A stretch of 64,000 nt of DNA from an uncultured Collinsella sp. (lineage in GTDB: Bacteria; Actinomycetota; Coriobacteriia; Coriobacteriales; Coriobacteriaceae), in the NCBI GenBank assembly GCA_958408685.1, contig CATYLC010000001.1, forward strand, positions 124,001 to 188,000, given 5' to 3'. Below, one piece after another: positions 52,446 to 61,352 of this stretch. Position 1 is the stretch's first letter, and each line of letters begins with the position of its first letter. The notes beneath the pieces are model-generated. The model searched no databases. It was given only the letters and a program-made list of their open reading frames with translations, and was not told the origin of the DNA. A program made the translations under genes and the position numbers.

Positions 52446-53888
52446 GTGCTTAATAGATTCCGCATGCTTGTCGCCTGTGCTTTGATCTTCGCGCTTTGCT
52501 GGGTGCCGGGATTTGCGTTTGCTGGGGACGCTGAGGACGGGGCCCAGGTTGCTGCGACCGCTCATGGGCTTTCCTATGGGATCGAGGGTTTTGAGCGGTT
52601 GGCCAAGGGGACCGCTCGTGCCATGGAGGGCCAGCCTGAGGGCTATCGGTTTCCCGTTGACGAGGACGTGGACCTTGTGGTGGCGCCTGCTGCCGATCGC
52701 GTTGTGGTGTGGATATCGCCCAAGGCGGTCGAGAAGTTTGGATTGGATCCGCAGGACAACGAGTGCGTATCGGGTCTCAAAGCCCTCGTCTGTGAACTCG
52801 ACAGCGCAAACTGCATGGGAGGTGCGCAGCTGGGGGACGTGGATCTTCCTTGGTATGTCACGGCGGAAACAACGTTTGAGACCGGCGGGTATACCTATGG
52901 CTTTGACGAGCGCGGTGCGGATGGGGACCGCTATGTGGTGATTGCATCAGCCTCGGGTGATGCCAAGGGCGGCGCGCGTTGGCTTGATAGCGCTCAAATG
53001 GTAGAAGCGTCGTCTATCGTGTTGCGGGACGAGCAGGGGCCCTTGACCTCTCTGACTTCCTTTTTGGGCGGTATCGACTATCGCCCGTTTTGGGTGTCCA
53101 TAAAAACGAGCGGCCTTGCCCTGCTGATCTCCTTTGCGCTGGGCCTGTTCGCCGCGTGGAAGACTATGGGTACCTCGAGTCGTATCAAGGGCTTGCTCGA
53201 CTCGGTCTTTACCATCCCCATGGTGTTGCCGCCCACGGTCTGCGGCTTTCTGCTCCTCATGCTGTTTGGCCGCTCGACCGGGGTGGGCCAGTGGCTCATC
53301 GCGCACGGCGTCTCAATCGTCTTTACCTGGCCCGCGGCGGTGATATCTGCCGTGGTGGTGTCGTTTCCGCTGGTCTACCGCACGGCGCTCGGAGCCTTCG
53401 AGAGTCTCGACACGCAGATGCTCGATGCGGCGCGCACGCTGGGCTGGTCCGAGCGTCGCATCTTTACCAAGCTTATGATGCCGCTTGGCTGGCCCTCGAT
53501 TGCCGCCGGCACGGTGCTCGCCTTTGCCCGCGCGATGGGCGAGTTTGGCTGCACCCTGTTCTTTGCGGGCAACTACGCCGGCATTACGCAGACCATTCCC
53601 ATCGCCATCTACTTTGAGTGGATGGGCGGCAACACGTCGGTGGCCCTCTTTTGGGTCGCCGTCGTGATCATGTTCAGTTTCCTGGTCATTCTGTTCATCA
53701 ATATGTACACCGCTCATTCGCAAAAGTATCGCGAGCGGGGCCTTTCCCGTGCGGAGCGCAAGCAGGCCAAAGATCTCGCCGGACGGGGCGATTCGCTCGA
53801 CCCGGCGGGCGGCGATGCCTTGCGTATCGATCGCGAGGCGCTGGCCGAGCTCATGCGCGATGATGCCGCTTTGCAGGGAGGTCGATAG
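52446..53888 (+). CDS. modB: ModB-type molybdate permease with extra extracytoplasmic N-terminal domain
   Basis: Permease of the molybdate ABC importer, 480 residues against the usual 220-230. The N-terminus has a signal-like helix (about 5-26), then a ~185-residue non-membrane domain (about 27-212) that I do not recognise. The standard ModB core follows (about 213-450): membrane helices, AARTLGWSERRIFTKLMMP coupling loop and GEFGCTLFFAGN. A charged cytoplasmic tail ends it. The start is taken as GTG 52446, with GGAG six bases upstream; an ATG at 52464 is a second choice. Confidence 0.85.
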   Translation: MLNRFRMLVACALIFALCWVPGFAFAGDAEDGAQVAATAHGLSYGIEGFERLAKGTARAMEGQPEGYRFPVDEDVDLVVAPAADRVVVWISPKAVEKFGLDPQDNECVSGLKALVCELDSANCMGGAQLGDVDLPWYVTAETTFETGGYTYGFDERGADGDRYVVIASASGDAKGGARWLDSAQMVEASSIVLRDEQGPLTSLTSFLGGIDYRPFWVSIKTSGLALLISFALGLFAAWKTMGTSSRIKGLLDSVFTIPMVLPPTVCGFLLLMLFGRSTGVGQWLIAHGVSIVFTWPAAVISAVVVSFPLVYRTALGAFESLDTQMLDAARTLGWSERRIFTKLMMPLGWPSIAAGTVLAFARAMGEFGCTLFFAGNYAGITQTIPIAIYFEWMGGNTSVALFWVAVVIMFSFLVILFINMYTAHSQKYRERGLSRAERKQAKDLAGRGDSLDPAGGDALRIDREALAELMRDDAALQGGR

Positions 53889-53891
53889 GCC

Positions 53892-54962
53892 ATGTCACTC
53901 GTTTTGGATATCAAAAAGCGCTATCCTGGGTTTATGCTCGACATGCAGCTTGAGGCCGGCGAGGAGCGCGTGGCGCTGCTCGGTGCCTCCGGATGTGGCA
54001 AGAGCTGTACGCTGCGCTGCATTGCCGGTGTGGAAACGCCCGACGAGGGCAAGATCGTCGTCAACGGCGTGACCTTTTTTGACTCGGCCTCGGGCGTTAA
54101 CTTGTCGCCCCAGGAGCGTAAATGCGCTCTGCTGTTCCAAAACTATCAGCTGTTTCCCAACATGACGGTGGCCGATAACGTATGTGCCGGTGTAAAGGAC
54201 GCGGGCGACGCCGCGGCGCGCAAAAGGTTGGCGGAGCGCTATCTGGGCATTTTCGGCCTGGCCGATTTTGCCGACCGCTACCCCGCACGCCTTTCGGGCG
54301 GTCAGCAGCAACGTGTGGCGCTTGCGCGCATGGTGGCGGCGCATCCGGGCATCTTTATGTTCGACGAGCCCATGAGCGCGCTCGATTCCTATCTTAAGAG
54401 CGCCCTCGAACAGAACATGCTCGACCTGTTCGATGTGTGCAACCGTACCGTGCTCTACGTGAGTCACGACATCGACGAAGCGTGCCGCCTGTGCCGGCGC
54501 ATCTGCGTGATGCACGACGGGCATGTTGAGGAGATCGGCTCCATCGAGGACGTGGTCCGCCGTCCGCAGACGCTGGCGGCACTGCGCCTGACGGGCTGCA
54601 AGAACACAAGCCGTGCGCGCAAGATCGGCGACGAAGAAGTTGAGGCCCTCGACTGGGGCATGACCTTTAACGTGGGTCGTGAGGTTCCCGATAATGTGGC
54701 GTACCTGGGTATTCGCGCAAGCTACTTCCATGTTGACAATCGCGCGGAGCGGGGCCGCAACAGCTATGATTTGCACGTGGCCCGTGTGAGCGATTCGCGC
54801 TTTGAGCGCCTGGTGCTGCTGGACGTGCCGCGTGCTGATGCGCCCACGCGTCTGCAGTGGAAGGTCAACAAAGTGAACGTAGCTGCCGACGGGCTGCCGC
54901 AGGCCGACGAGACCCTGCGCATGCACTTCGATGCGAGTAAGATCCATTTGGTTTGTCGATAG
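53892..54962 (+). CDS. modC: ModC-type ABC ATPase
   Basis: ATPase of the molybdate importer, 356 residues, starting three bases after modB. Walker A GASGCGKSCTLRC is near residue 32. The Q-loop is FQNYQLFPNMTV, the signature LSGGQQQRVALARM and Walker B IFMFDEPMSALDS. The C-terminal ~120 residues (about 230-356) form a TOBE/MOP-like regulatory domain. The operon order modABC supports molybdate (or tungstate) as substrate. Some other oxyanion importers look alike, but the neighbouring moeA and mogA fit molybdenum. Confidence 0.92.
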   Translation: MSLVLDIKKRYPGFMLDMQLEAGEERVALLGASGCGKSCTLRCIAGVETPDEGKIVVNGVTFFDSASGVNLSPQERKCALLFQNYQLFPNMTVADNVCAGVKDAGDAAARKRLAERYLGIFGLADFADRYPARLSGGQQQRVALARMVAAHPGIFMFDEPMSALDSYLKSALEQNMLDLFDVCNRTVLYVSHDIDEACRLCRRICVMHDGHVEEIGSIEDVVRRPQTLAALRLTGCKNTSRARKIGDEEVEALDWGMTFNVGREVPDNVAYLGIRASYFHVDNRAERGRNSYDLHVARVSDSRFERLVLLDVPRADAPTRLQWKVNKVNVAADGLPQADETLRMHFDASKIHLVCR

Positions 54963-55163
54963 CGCCGGGTAATGCCGTCGGGGATATAAGCCACGGCGGC
55001 TTTGTCTTGCCGTTCGCCGAATGAAGGATGACAAACTCTTATCAATTAAGATAATTATTTATTAAACGACGGCACACGACGCTGTCGTACGAATGTCAAC
55101 GGCGTTCGCATGGTCGATGACCGCTGATATAGTTGACCTCAACTTGTAAAGGAGGGTGCGCAC

Positions 55164-55232
55164 ATGCCGCAGACGACATACATTCGCCGCGTTGCCGCGC
55201 GCGCCCTGTATATGGCTCGGAGCCGCATATGA
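55164..55232 (+). CDS. Possible 22-residue leader peptide upstream of the DCCP operon
   Basis: Short frame starting MPQTTYIRRVAARALYM with a strong ribosome site, AAAGGAGGG, before the ATG; five of 22 residues are Arg. Its last codons form the left arm of a perfect eight-base stem (CGGAGCCG 55218-55225 / CGGCTCCG 55246-55253). The stop overlaps the ATG of another frame (55229-55399) which itself overlaps the next gene's start. A TATAGT (about 55129) could be the -10 box. Real translation is unproven; space 54963-55163 holds nothing else I recognise. Confidence 0.4.
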   Translation: MPQTTYIRRVAARALYMARSRI

Positions 55233-55315
55233 GCAGGTATGTTCACGGCTCCGGGAGAGACGACGCACAACTAAATAATCAGCTGCAAAGCAGGTTCCCC
55301 AAAATTCCGGGTTTA

Positions 55316-55391
55316 GGCACGGCTGGGTTTTCGCCGCCCACCGTGCAGCAATACCGTAGTTATCCGTATTTGGTTCGAGAGGGGAACCGTC
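55316..55391 (+). promoter_or_regulatory. Structured leader with ribosome-site hairpin before the first DCCP gene
   Basis: A stem GCACGG / CCGTGC with inner GGG / CCC (about 55317-55345) is followed by GGTTC / GAACC (about 55372-55389), whose loop and right arm hold the ribosome site GAGAGGGG of the gene starting at 55392. Such pairing could hide the start site. Confidence 0.4.
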
Positions 55392-56675
55392 ATGGCTGAA
55401 GAATTCGATTTCCATCCGATGTGGGAGAGCCTCGGCATGAATCTTGCCGACCACGATATGCTGCTGGGCGCTGTGGGCCAGATGTACGGCGATATGTTCC
55501 TGACGCAGAACAATCGCCCCAAGTCCACGTCCTACCTGGATTTTGTCGCCACCAACATCCACAGCGGCCGTATTAAGGAGATGCTCGACAAGAAGGAGGC
55601 CGGCGAGGCCACCAAGATCGTCGGTTCGTTCTGCGTCTATGTGCCCGAGGAGATCGTGCTTGCCTGCGATGGCATCCCCGTTGGCCTGTGCTCGGGTGCC
55701 GACTGGGCGACCGACAAGGTCGAGGAGCATCTGCCGCGCAACACCTGCCCGCTCATCAAGAGCTTTGCCGGCTTTAAGCTGGGCGAGGTCTGCCCCTACA
55801 TTGAGTCGAGTGATCTGGTGGTGGGCGAGAACACCTGCGATGGCAAGAAGAAGGCCTACGAGTTCTTTGCCACGCAAAAGAACATGTACGTCATGGATAT
55901 TCCCAACGTACACGACGAGTCGACGCTCGTGACCTGGAAGGCCGAGGTCAAGAAGCTCGCCGCCAAGATCGAGGAAGAGTGCGGCGTCAAGATCACGCCC
56001 GAGCGTCTGAAGGCCGCCATCCACGCCGTCAATGAGAAGCGTCGCGCCCTGCAGCGCCTCGCTGCCACGCGCGCTGCCGACCCGGCGCCCATCAGCGGTC
56101 TCGATAGCCTGCTGACCGTGCAGGCCGCCTTTATGGATGACACGCCGCGTCTGACCGGAGCCATCAACGAGATGGCGGCTGAGTGCGAGCAGCGTGTCGA
56201 GGCCGGCGAGGGCGTGGCGCCCAAGGGGACCAAGCGCATCCTGTACACCGGCACGCCCATGGCCGTGCCCAACTGGAAGCTGTTCAACCTCATCGAGAAG
56301 GCCGGCGGCGTCGTGGTGGGCGAGGAGTCCTGCACGGGCTCGCGCTACTACAAGGACCTGGTCGACGAGTCCGGCGAGACGGTCGACGAGATGCTCGATG
56401 CCATCGCCGAGCGCTACTTTAAGATCAACTGCGCTGTCTTTACGCCCAACGACCAGCGTATGAAGGACATTGTCCAGATGGCCAAGGACCTGCATGCCGA
56501 CGGCATCGTCGACGTGGCCCTGCAGTTCTGCACGCTCTACGAGATGGAGTCGTTTGCCGTGGAGAAGGCCGCCGAGGAGGCGGGCATTCCGTTTATGCAC
56601 ATCACGACCGACTACGCCGGCGAGGACGCCGGTCAGCTCCAGACCCGCATCGAGGCCTTCCTCGAGACGATTTAG
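55392..56675 (+). CDS. Double-cubane-cluster / 2-hydroxyacyl-CoA dehydratase family protein, copy 1
   Basis: Iron-sulfur enzyme component of the HgdB/BcrC superfamily, 427 residues, closest by motif to double-cubane cluster proteins (DCCP), which reduce small molecules at an [Fe8S9] cluster using ATP-driven electrons. Two Rossmann-like halves are visible. Cysteines that copy 2 also has are C81, C100, C119 (NTCPLIKS), C134, C149 (NTCDGKKK), C314, C347 and C380. The start has GAGAGGGG upstream. It is first in a run that includes an ABC importer and, at the end, the activator ATPase. The substrate cannot be predicted; dehydration of a 2-hydroxyacyl-CoA is the other option. Confidence 0.85.
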   Translation: MAEEFDFHPMWESLGMNLADHDMLLGAVGQMYGDMFLTQNNRPKSTSYLDFVATNIHSGRIKEMLDKKEAGEATKIVGSFCVYVPEEIVLACDGIPVGLCSGADWATDKVEEHLPRNTCPLIKSFAGFKLGEVCPYIESSDLVVGENTCDGKKKAYEFFATQKNMYVMDIPNVHDESTLVTWKAEVKKLAAKIEEECGVKITPERLKAAIHAVNEKRRALQRLAATRAADPAPISGLDSLLTVQAAFMDDTPRLTGAINEMAAECEQRVEAGEGVAPKGTKRILYTGTPMAVPNWKLFNLIEKAGGVVVGEESCTGSRYYKDLVDESGETVDEMLDAIAERYFKINCAVFTPNDQRMKDIVQMAKDLHADGIVDVALQFCTLYEMESFAVEKAAEEAGIPFMHITTDYAGEDAGQLQTRIEAFLETI

Positions 56676-56790
56676 CCGCACCTGCGCTAAGCCGTGCCGC
56701 CGGGTGTTCCTATCCACGCGATAGGGATTTCTCCGTTGCCATGTCGGCCGGTGTCCGGATGCACCGCAGGGCGCCGATCGGCTTCGCATA

Positions 56791-56828
56791 ACTGCCGGGG
56801 CGGGGGGATTTCCGCCGTCCCGGCAGAT
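56791..56828 (+). terminator. Hairpin between the first DCCP gene and the binding protein
   Basis: Stem CTGCCGGGGCGG (56791-56802) pairs with CCGCCGTCCCGGCAG, followed by ATTCTATCTG. It may be a partial terminator or mRNA stabiliser that sets different levels for the enzyme and the transporter. Confidence 0.5.
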
Positions 56829-56861
56829 TCTATCTGTTTATTCAGACACGAAAGGAACTCA

Positions 56862-58484
56862 ATGAACAACGATCTGAACAACGACCTTTTCAAGGCGGGC
56901 GTCTCCCGTCGCGGTTTTCTGACCGGCTCCGCTGCCCTGTGCGTCATGGCGGGCCTCGGCCTCACCGGCTGCGGCGGTTCGGGCGCCGAGAGCGGTAGCG
57001 CCGCTGCCTCCGGCCAGGATGTGGAGTATCGCGACGAGCTGCAGATCGCGTTACCGGCGAGCCCGGACGGTCTCGATCCGCACACCACGTCGTCGCTTGT
57101 GACCATGGACATCATCTGCAACGTCGTCGAGCCGCTCTTTGGCCTCGATAGCGACTACGAGCCCCAGCCCGTGCTGGCCAAGGGCTATGAGGTCTCCGAC
57201 GACGGCCTGACCTACACCATCAAGCTGCGCGAGGGCGTCACCTTCCACAACGGCAAGGAGTTTGGCTCCGAGGACGTCGTGGCCTCGATGAACCGCTGGC
57301 TCACCGTCAACGACCGCGCCGCGAGCCTGCTGCCCGGCGCCACCTTCGCCGCCTCGGGCGACCACGAGGTCACCTGCACGCTGACCGAGCCCGCCGTCGA
57401 CTTTCTGATCATCCTGGGCAACCACTCCCAGTATCCGGGCATCTTCCCCTCCGAGGTCATCGAGGCCGCGGACGATACCGGCGTGACCGAGTACGTGGGT
57501 ACCGGTGCCTACAAGTTTGTGGAGTGGAAGCAGGACCAGTACGTCCATCTCACCCGCTACGAGGACTATGTCGCCGCCCACGGCAAGGCTTCGGGCTATA
57601 CCGGCAAGGTCTTCGCGCCCACCAAGGACATCTACTATCAGTTCGTGACCGAGGCCTCCACGCGCGTGAGCGGGTTTGAGACCGGCGAGTACGATATCGC
57701 TGGCGAGATCCCCACCGAGAACTACCACGACTTCGACGGCAACGACGACGTCAAGCTCTACACCCATAACGCCGGCGTTCTGACCGCCTTCCTCAACATG
57801 AACGAGGGCATCTTCGCCGACGAGGAGATCCGCAAGTGCGCCCTCATGGCTATCGATTGCGAGGCGGCCGCTCTTGCCGCCTATGGCGAGAAAGAGCTCT
57901 TTAACATCGATCCCAACCTTGGCAACCCCGAGAACGCTCAGTGGGCGACCGACGCGGGCAAGAAGTACTTCAACCAGGCCGACGCCAAGGCCGCCAAGAA
58001 GGCTCTGGCCAAGACCTCCTATGCCGGTGAGACGGTCAAGCTGCTGACCACCCCCGACTACAAGGATATGTACAACGCCACCGTCGCGCTGCAGGAGCAG
58101 CTCGAGAAGGCCGGCTTCACCGCCGAGGTCGACAGCTACGAGTTCGCGACCTTCATGGACATCCGCTCCGGCAAGCCCGAGCAGTGGGACCTCTTTGTGG
58201 CCTCCACCAACTACAAACCCATCCCGGCCCAGTCCCTCTCGGTCTCCAAGGCCTTCTATGGCCTGTCCGACGAGAAGGCGCTCAAGCTCGTGGCCGAGAC
58301 CCGCACCGCCAAGGACACCGACGCCGCGGCCAAGAAGTGGGCCGAGGCTCAGGAGCGCCTCTATGAGATCGCCGTCATCGAGCCGCTTTGCCACTACGCT
58401 TCCATCACGGGCACCCAGGCAGACGTCGAGGACGTCGAGGTGCTCGACGGCGCCATCGTTTGGAATGCCAAGCGTCCGGAGTAA
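56862..58484 (+). CDS. Family 5 substrate-binding lipoprotein (DppA/OppA-like), Tat-type signal
   Basis: Receptor of a peptide/nickel-class ABC importer, 540 residues. The signal peptide carries SRRGFLTGSAALCVMAGLG and a lipobox LTGC (Cys near residue 37), so export as a Tat lipoprotein is likely. The mature SBP_bac_5 domain shows SPDGLDPHTTSS, EPLFGLDSDYEPQPVLAKGYEV, LREGVTFHNGKEFGSEDVVAS and VGTGAYKFVEW. GAAAGGA precedes the ATG. The ligand may be a peptide, a metal chelate or another small solute; the sequence does not say which. Confidence 0.9.
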   Translation: MNNDLNNDLFKAGVSRRGFLTGSAALCVMAGLGLTGCGGSGAESGSAAASGQDVEYRDELQIALPASPDGLDPHTTSSLVTMDIICNVVEPLFGLDSDYEPQPVLAKGYEVSDDGLTYTIKLREGVTFHNGKEFGSEDVVASMNRWLTVNDRAASLLPGATFAASGDHEVTCTLTEPAVDFLIILGNHSQYPGIFPSEVIEAADDTGVTEYVGTGAYKFVEWKQDQYVHLTRYEDYVAAHGKASGYTGKVFAPTKDIYYQFVTEASTRVSGFETGEYDIAGEIPTENYHDFDGNDDVKLYTHNAGVLTAFLNMNEGIFADEEIRKCALMAIDCEAAALAAYGEKELFNIDPNLGNPENAQWATDAGKKYFNQADAKAAKKALAKTSYAGETVKLLTTPDYKDMYNATVALQEQLEKAGFTAEVDSYEFATFMDIRSGKPEQWDLFVASTNYKPIPAQSLSVSKAFYGLSDEKALKLVAETRTAKDTDAAAKKWAEAQERLYEIAVIEPLCHYASITGTQADVEDVEVLDGAIVWNAKRPE

Positions 58485-58572
58485 TGCAATAGATGGCGTG
58501 GCGGCTTGAGGGATCTGGTCCCCTGTGGCCGCCACGCCCTGTCCACGTTCAGAGGGGAAATAGACGCCTCGC

Positions 58573-59526
58573 ATGTTGAAGTACACGCTCAAACGTATAG
58601 GCGCGATGGTTCCGGTGATGCTCATCATCTCGGTCGTCGTGTTTTTGATTATCTATCTCACACCGGGTGACCCGGCTTCTTCGATGCTCGGCATGGAGGC
58701 TTCGGCCGACCAGATCGAGCGCGTCAACGATAGCCTGGGACTCAACGAGCCGCTGCCGCAGCGCTACGTTGAGTGGATGGGCGGCGTGCTTACCGGCGAC
58801 CTGGGCGATTCGTATTTTATGCGCCAGCCCGTCACGCAGGCGATCGCCGAGCACTTTGGCCCCACGCTATCGCTCGCGCTTCTGGCACAGCTCATCGCGC
58901 TGTTGATTGCACTGCCCTGCGGCGTCGTCGCCGCCCTCAAACATGGGTCGCGCACCGACGCGGTCTTGCGTGTCGTTGCTCTTTTGGGCGTGGCGATACC
59001 CGGCTTTTTGATGGCGCTCATGCTTATGTGGCTGTTTGCCGTCACGTTGCGTGTGTTCCCGGTGGCCGGCTATGCGCCGCTATCGAAGGGTTGGTTCAGC
59101 CATTTACGCTATCTTGCGTTGCCGGCCATATCGCTTGGATGTGTGCAGGCGGCCCTGCTCATGCGCATGACCCGTTCGAGCGTGATCGAGGCCATGCAGC
59201 TCGACTGCGTCAAGACGGCGCGTGCCAAGGGCGTCTCCGAGGTTCGCGTCGTGCTGGCCCATGCCCTGCGCAACGCAGCGCTGCCGATTCTCACCTCGGT
59301 CGGCTATTCTTTTGGCGCCCTGATTACGGGTGCCGTGGTGACTGAGGCCATTTTTAACATCCCCGGTTTGGGCCAGCTGGTCACGAGCTCTATCGAGCGT
59401 CGCGACTATCCGGTGATTCAGGGCGTGCTGCTGGTCATCGCCTTGTTGAATTCGGTGATCAATCTGGTCGTTGACCTTGCCTACGGCGCTTTTGACCCGC
59501 GCGCTCGCAAATGGGGCGATGCATGA
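58573..59526 (+). CDS. Peptide/nickel ABC transporter permease (DppB-like)
   Basis: First permease, 317 residues, six helices. It begins with the typical LKYTLKRIGAMVPVMLIISV helix, then ITGAVVTEAIFNIPGLGQL, and the coupling region has TARAKGVSEVRVVLAHALRNA, the EAA-type loop that contacts the ATPase. The ribosome site is weak (GAGGGG about 14-19 bases upstream), so expression may depend on the upstream gene. Its stop overlaps the next start as ATGA. Confidence 0.92.
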   Translation: MLKYTLKRIGAMVPVMLIISVVVFLIIYLTPGDPASSMLGMEASADQIERVNDSLGLNEPLPQRYVEWMGGVLTGDLGDSYFMRQPVTQAIAEHFGPTLSLALLAQLIALLIALPCGVVAALKHGSRTDAVLRVVALLGVAIPGFLMALMLMWLFAVTLRVFPVAGYAPLSKGWFSHLRYLALPAISLGCVQAALLMRMTRSSVIEAMQLDCVKTARAKGVSEVRVVLAHALRNAALPILTSVGYSFGALITGAVVTEAIFNIPGLGQLVTSSIERRDYPVIQGVLLVIALLNSVINLVVDLAYGAFDPRARKWGDA

Positions 59527-60353
59527 TGGCAAACGTTAAGAAGGCTCTTGCCAACAAGGGGTTTGTGGTCGGCGGTTGCATTTTCCTGGCGATTGCGCTG
59601 ATCGCGCTCGTCGGTCCGCTGGTGTGGACGGTTGATCCCAATGCGCAGGAGATGGCGTTGCGACTTTCGGCACCTTCGCCCGCGCATCCCTTTGGCTGCG
59701 ATGACTTTGGCCGCGACCTGCTTGCCCGCGTCATCGCGGGCGCGCGCGTGTCGCTTGGTGTTGGCATTGCCGTCACGCTCGCGACGAGTGTGCTCGGCTT
59801 GGTGATCGGCGCCTATGCGTGCTACAACGAGAGGCTCGATCATATTCTCATGCGCATCTGCGACGGCCTTATGTCCATTCCGGGCGTGCTGCTGGCCATC
59901 GCGCTCATGGCGATGATGGGCGCCTCGGTCTGGAACGTCATCATCGCGCTCTCCATCGTCTATACGCCCAGCATGGCGCGCATCGTGCGCTCGCGCGCGA
60001 TGGTGGTCAAGGAGGAGCCCTTTGTGGAGGCCCTGCGCGTGCAGGGCGCCTCGACCGCGCGCATCGTGTGGCTGCATATCGTGCCCAACGTTATGGCGCC
60101 CTTCCTGGTGCAGGCGACCTTCGTCTTTGCCGAGGCCGTGCTCTCTGAGGCCGCCCTCTCGTTTCTGGGCCTGGGTATCAAGGCGCCCGACGCCAGCTGG
60201 GGAAACATCCTGCAGGCGGGCAAGAACGTGATGCGCAAAGCCCCGTGGATGATCTTCTTCCCGGCAGCGGCCATCATCGCGAGCGTGCTTTCGCTGAACC
60301 TTGCCGGCGACGGCCTGCGAGACGCCCTCGACCCCAAGACCAAGGAGGACTAG
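59523..60353 (+). CDS. Peptide/nickel ABC transporter permease (DppC-like)
   Basis: Second permease, 276 residues. N-terminal helix (about 14-36), then the periplasmic AHPFGCDDFGRDLLARVIAGARVSL block typical of the DppC/OppC/NikC type, and the EAA-like ALRVQGASTARIVWLHIVPN loop. LSFLGLGIKAPDASWGN is the other hallmark. The start overlaps the DppB-like stop by four bases (a second ATG is three bases later). It ends three bases before the ATPase gene. Confidence 0.92.
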   Translation: MMANVKKALANKGFVVGGCIFLAIALIALVGPLVWTVDPNAQEMALRLSAPSPAHPFGCDDFGRDLLARVIAGARVSLGVGIAVTLATSVLGLVIGAYACYNERLDHILMRICDGLMSIPGVLLAIALMAMMGASVWNVIIALSIVYTPSMARIVRSRAMVVKEEPFVEALRVQGASTARIVWLHIVPNVMAPFLVQATFVFAEAVLSEAALSFLGLGIKAPDASWGNILQAGKNVMRKAPWMIFFPAAAIIASVLSLNLAGDGLRDALDPKTKED

Positions 60354-60356
60354 CCC

Positions 60357-61352
60357 ATGGCTCAGCATCTTTTGGACGTGCGCGACCTCTGCATCTCGTT
60401 TGTGGGCCGCGATGGCAACGCGCTGGAAGCCGTCAACAAACTCAACCTACATATCGATGCCGGCGAGATCGTTGGTGTTGTCGGCGAGTCCGGCTGCGGT
60501 AAGTCGGTGTTTGCCCAGAGTGTCATGCGCCTATTGGAGCATGAACAGAAGATGGCCTATACCGGTCAGATTCTCTTTGACGGGGAGGACCTGCTCGCGC
60601 GCCCGCTCAAGCGCATGCGCGAGGTGCGCGGCTGCGATATTGCCATGATCTTCCAGGACCCGTTGTCCTCACTCAACCCCGTCATGACGGTGGGTGCGCA
60701 GGTTATCGAGGCGGTGAGGGCCCACCGTAAGGTGAGCCGACGCGAAGCCCGCAACGAGGCTCTATCGCTGTTGGAGCGTGTGGGAATTCGAGATGCCGCG
60801 GCTCGCTTCGACATGTATCCGGGCGATTTTAGCGGCGGTATGCGCCAGCGCGTGATGATTGCCATGGCGCTCGCCGGGCACCCACGCCTGCTTATCGCCG
60901 ACGAGCCCACCACGGCACTCGACACGACGACTCAAAAACAGATTTTGGATCTCCTACGCGACCTCAACAGTTCCGAGGGCATGGCGGTGCTTTTTATCAG
61001 CCATGATTTGGGTGTCGTCACGAGCATCTGCTCGCGCGTGCACGTCATGTATCTGGGCCAAATCGTAGAAGAGATCGACGCCTGCGGCCTTATGGAGCGC
61101 CCGAGCCACCCGTATGCCCAGGGGCTCATCGCGAGCATTCCGCCGCTCGAAGGCGAGCGAGTTGACACGCTGGCGGATATTCCGGGCACAGTGCCGCCGC
61201 TTACGGCAATACCCTGTGGATGCCGCTTTGCGCCTCGTTGCGCCCGGGCGGACGAGCGTTGCCGCGCGCAGGAGCCTCCGCTATTTGCCGTGAATGCGTG
61301 CGACCGGTCTAAATGCTGGCTTGTCGAGAAAGGGGAGTGCCATGGCTGTTGA
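60357..61352 (+). CDS. Peptide/nickel ABC transporter ATPase (DppD-like)
   Basis: First ATPase, 331 residues. Walker A GESGCGKSVFAQSV is near residue 42. The Q-loop is FQDPLSSLNPVMTVG, signature FSGGMRQRVMIAMALAG and Walker B LLIADEPTTALDTTTQ. The C-terminus has the Cys-rich oligopeptide-transport (oligo_HPY) domain, GCRFAPRCARADERC. This domain marks the Dpp/Opp/Nik class. It overlaps the next ATPase gene by 11 bases. Confidence 0.94.
   Translation: MAQHLLDVRDLCISFVGRDGNALEAVNKLNLHIDAGEIVGVVGESGCGKSVFAQSVMRLLEHEQKMAYTGQILFDGEDLLARPLKRMREVRGCDIAMIFQDPLSSLNPVMTVGAQVIEAVRAHRKVSRREARNEALSLLERVGIRDAAARFDMYPGDFSGGMRQRVMIAMALAGHPRLLIADEPTTALDTTTQKQILDLLRDLNSSEGMAVLFISHDLGVVTSICSRVHVMYLGQIVEEIDACGLMERPSHPYAQGLIASIPPLEGERVDTLADIPGTVPPLTAIPCGCRFAPRCARADERCRAQEPPLFAVNACDRSKCWLVEKGECHGC

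Noticed and set aside
55062..58628. Long minus-strand frames opposite the first DCCP gene and the binding protein
   Set aside because: Antisense to genes with strong motifs and ribosome sites; their codon use is the mirror image of the sense strand.
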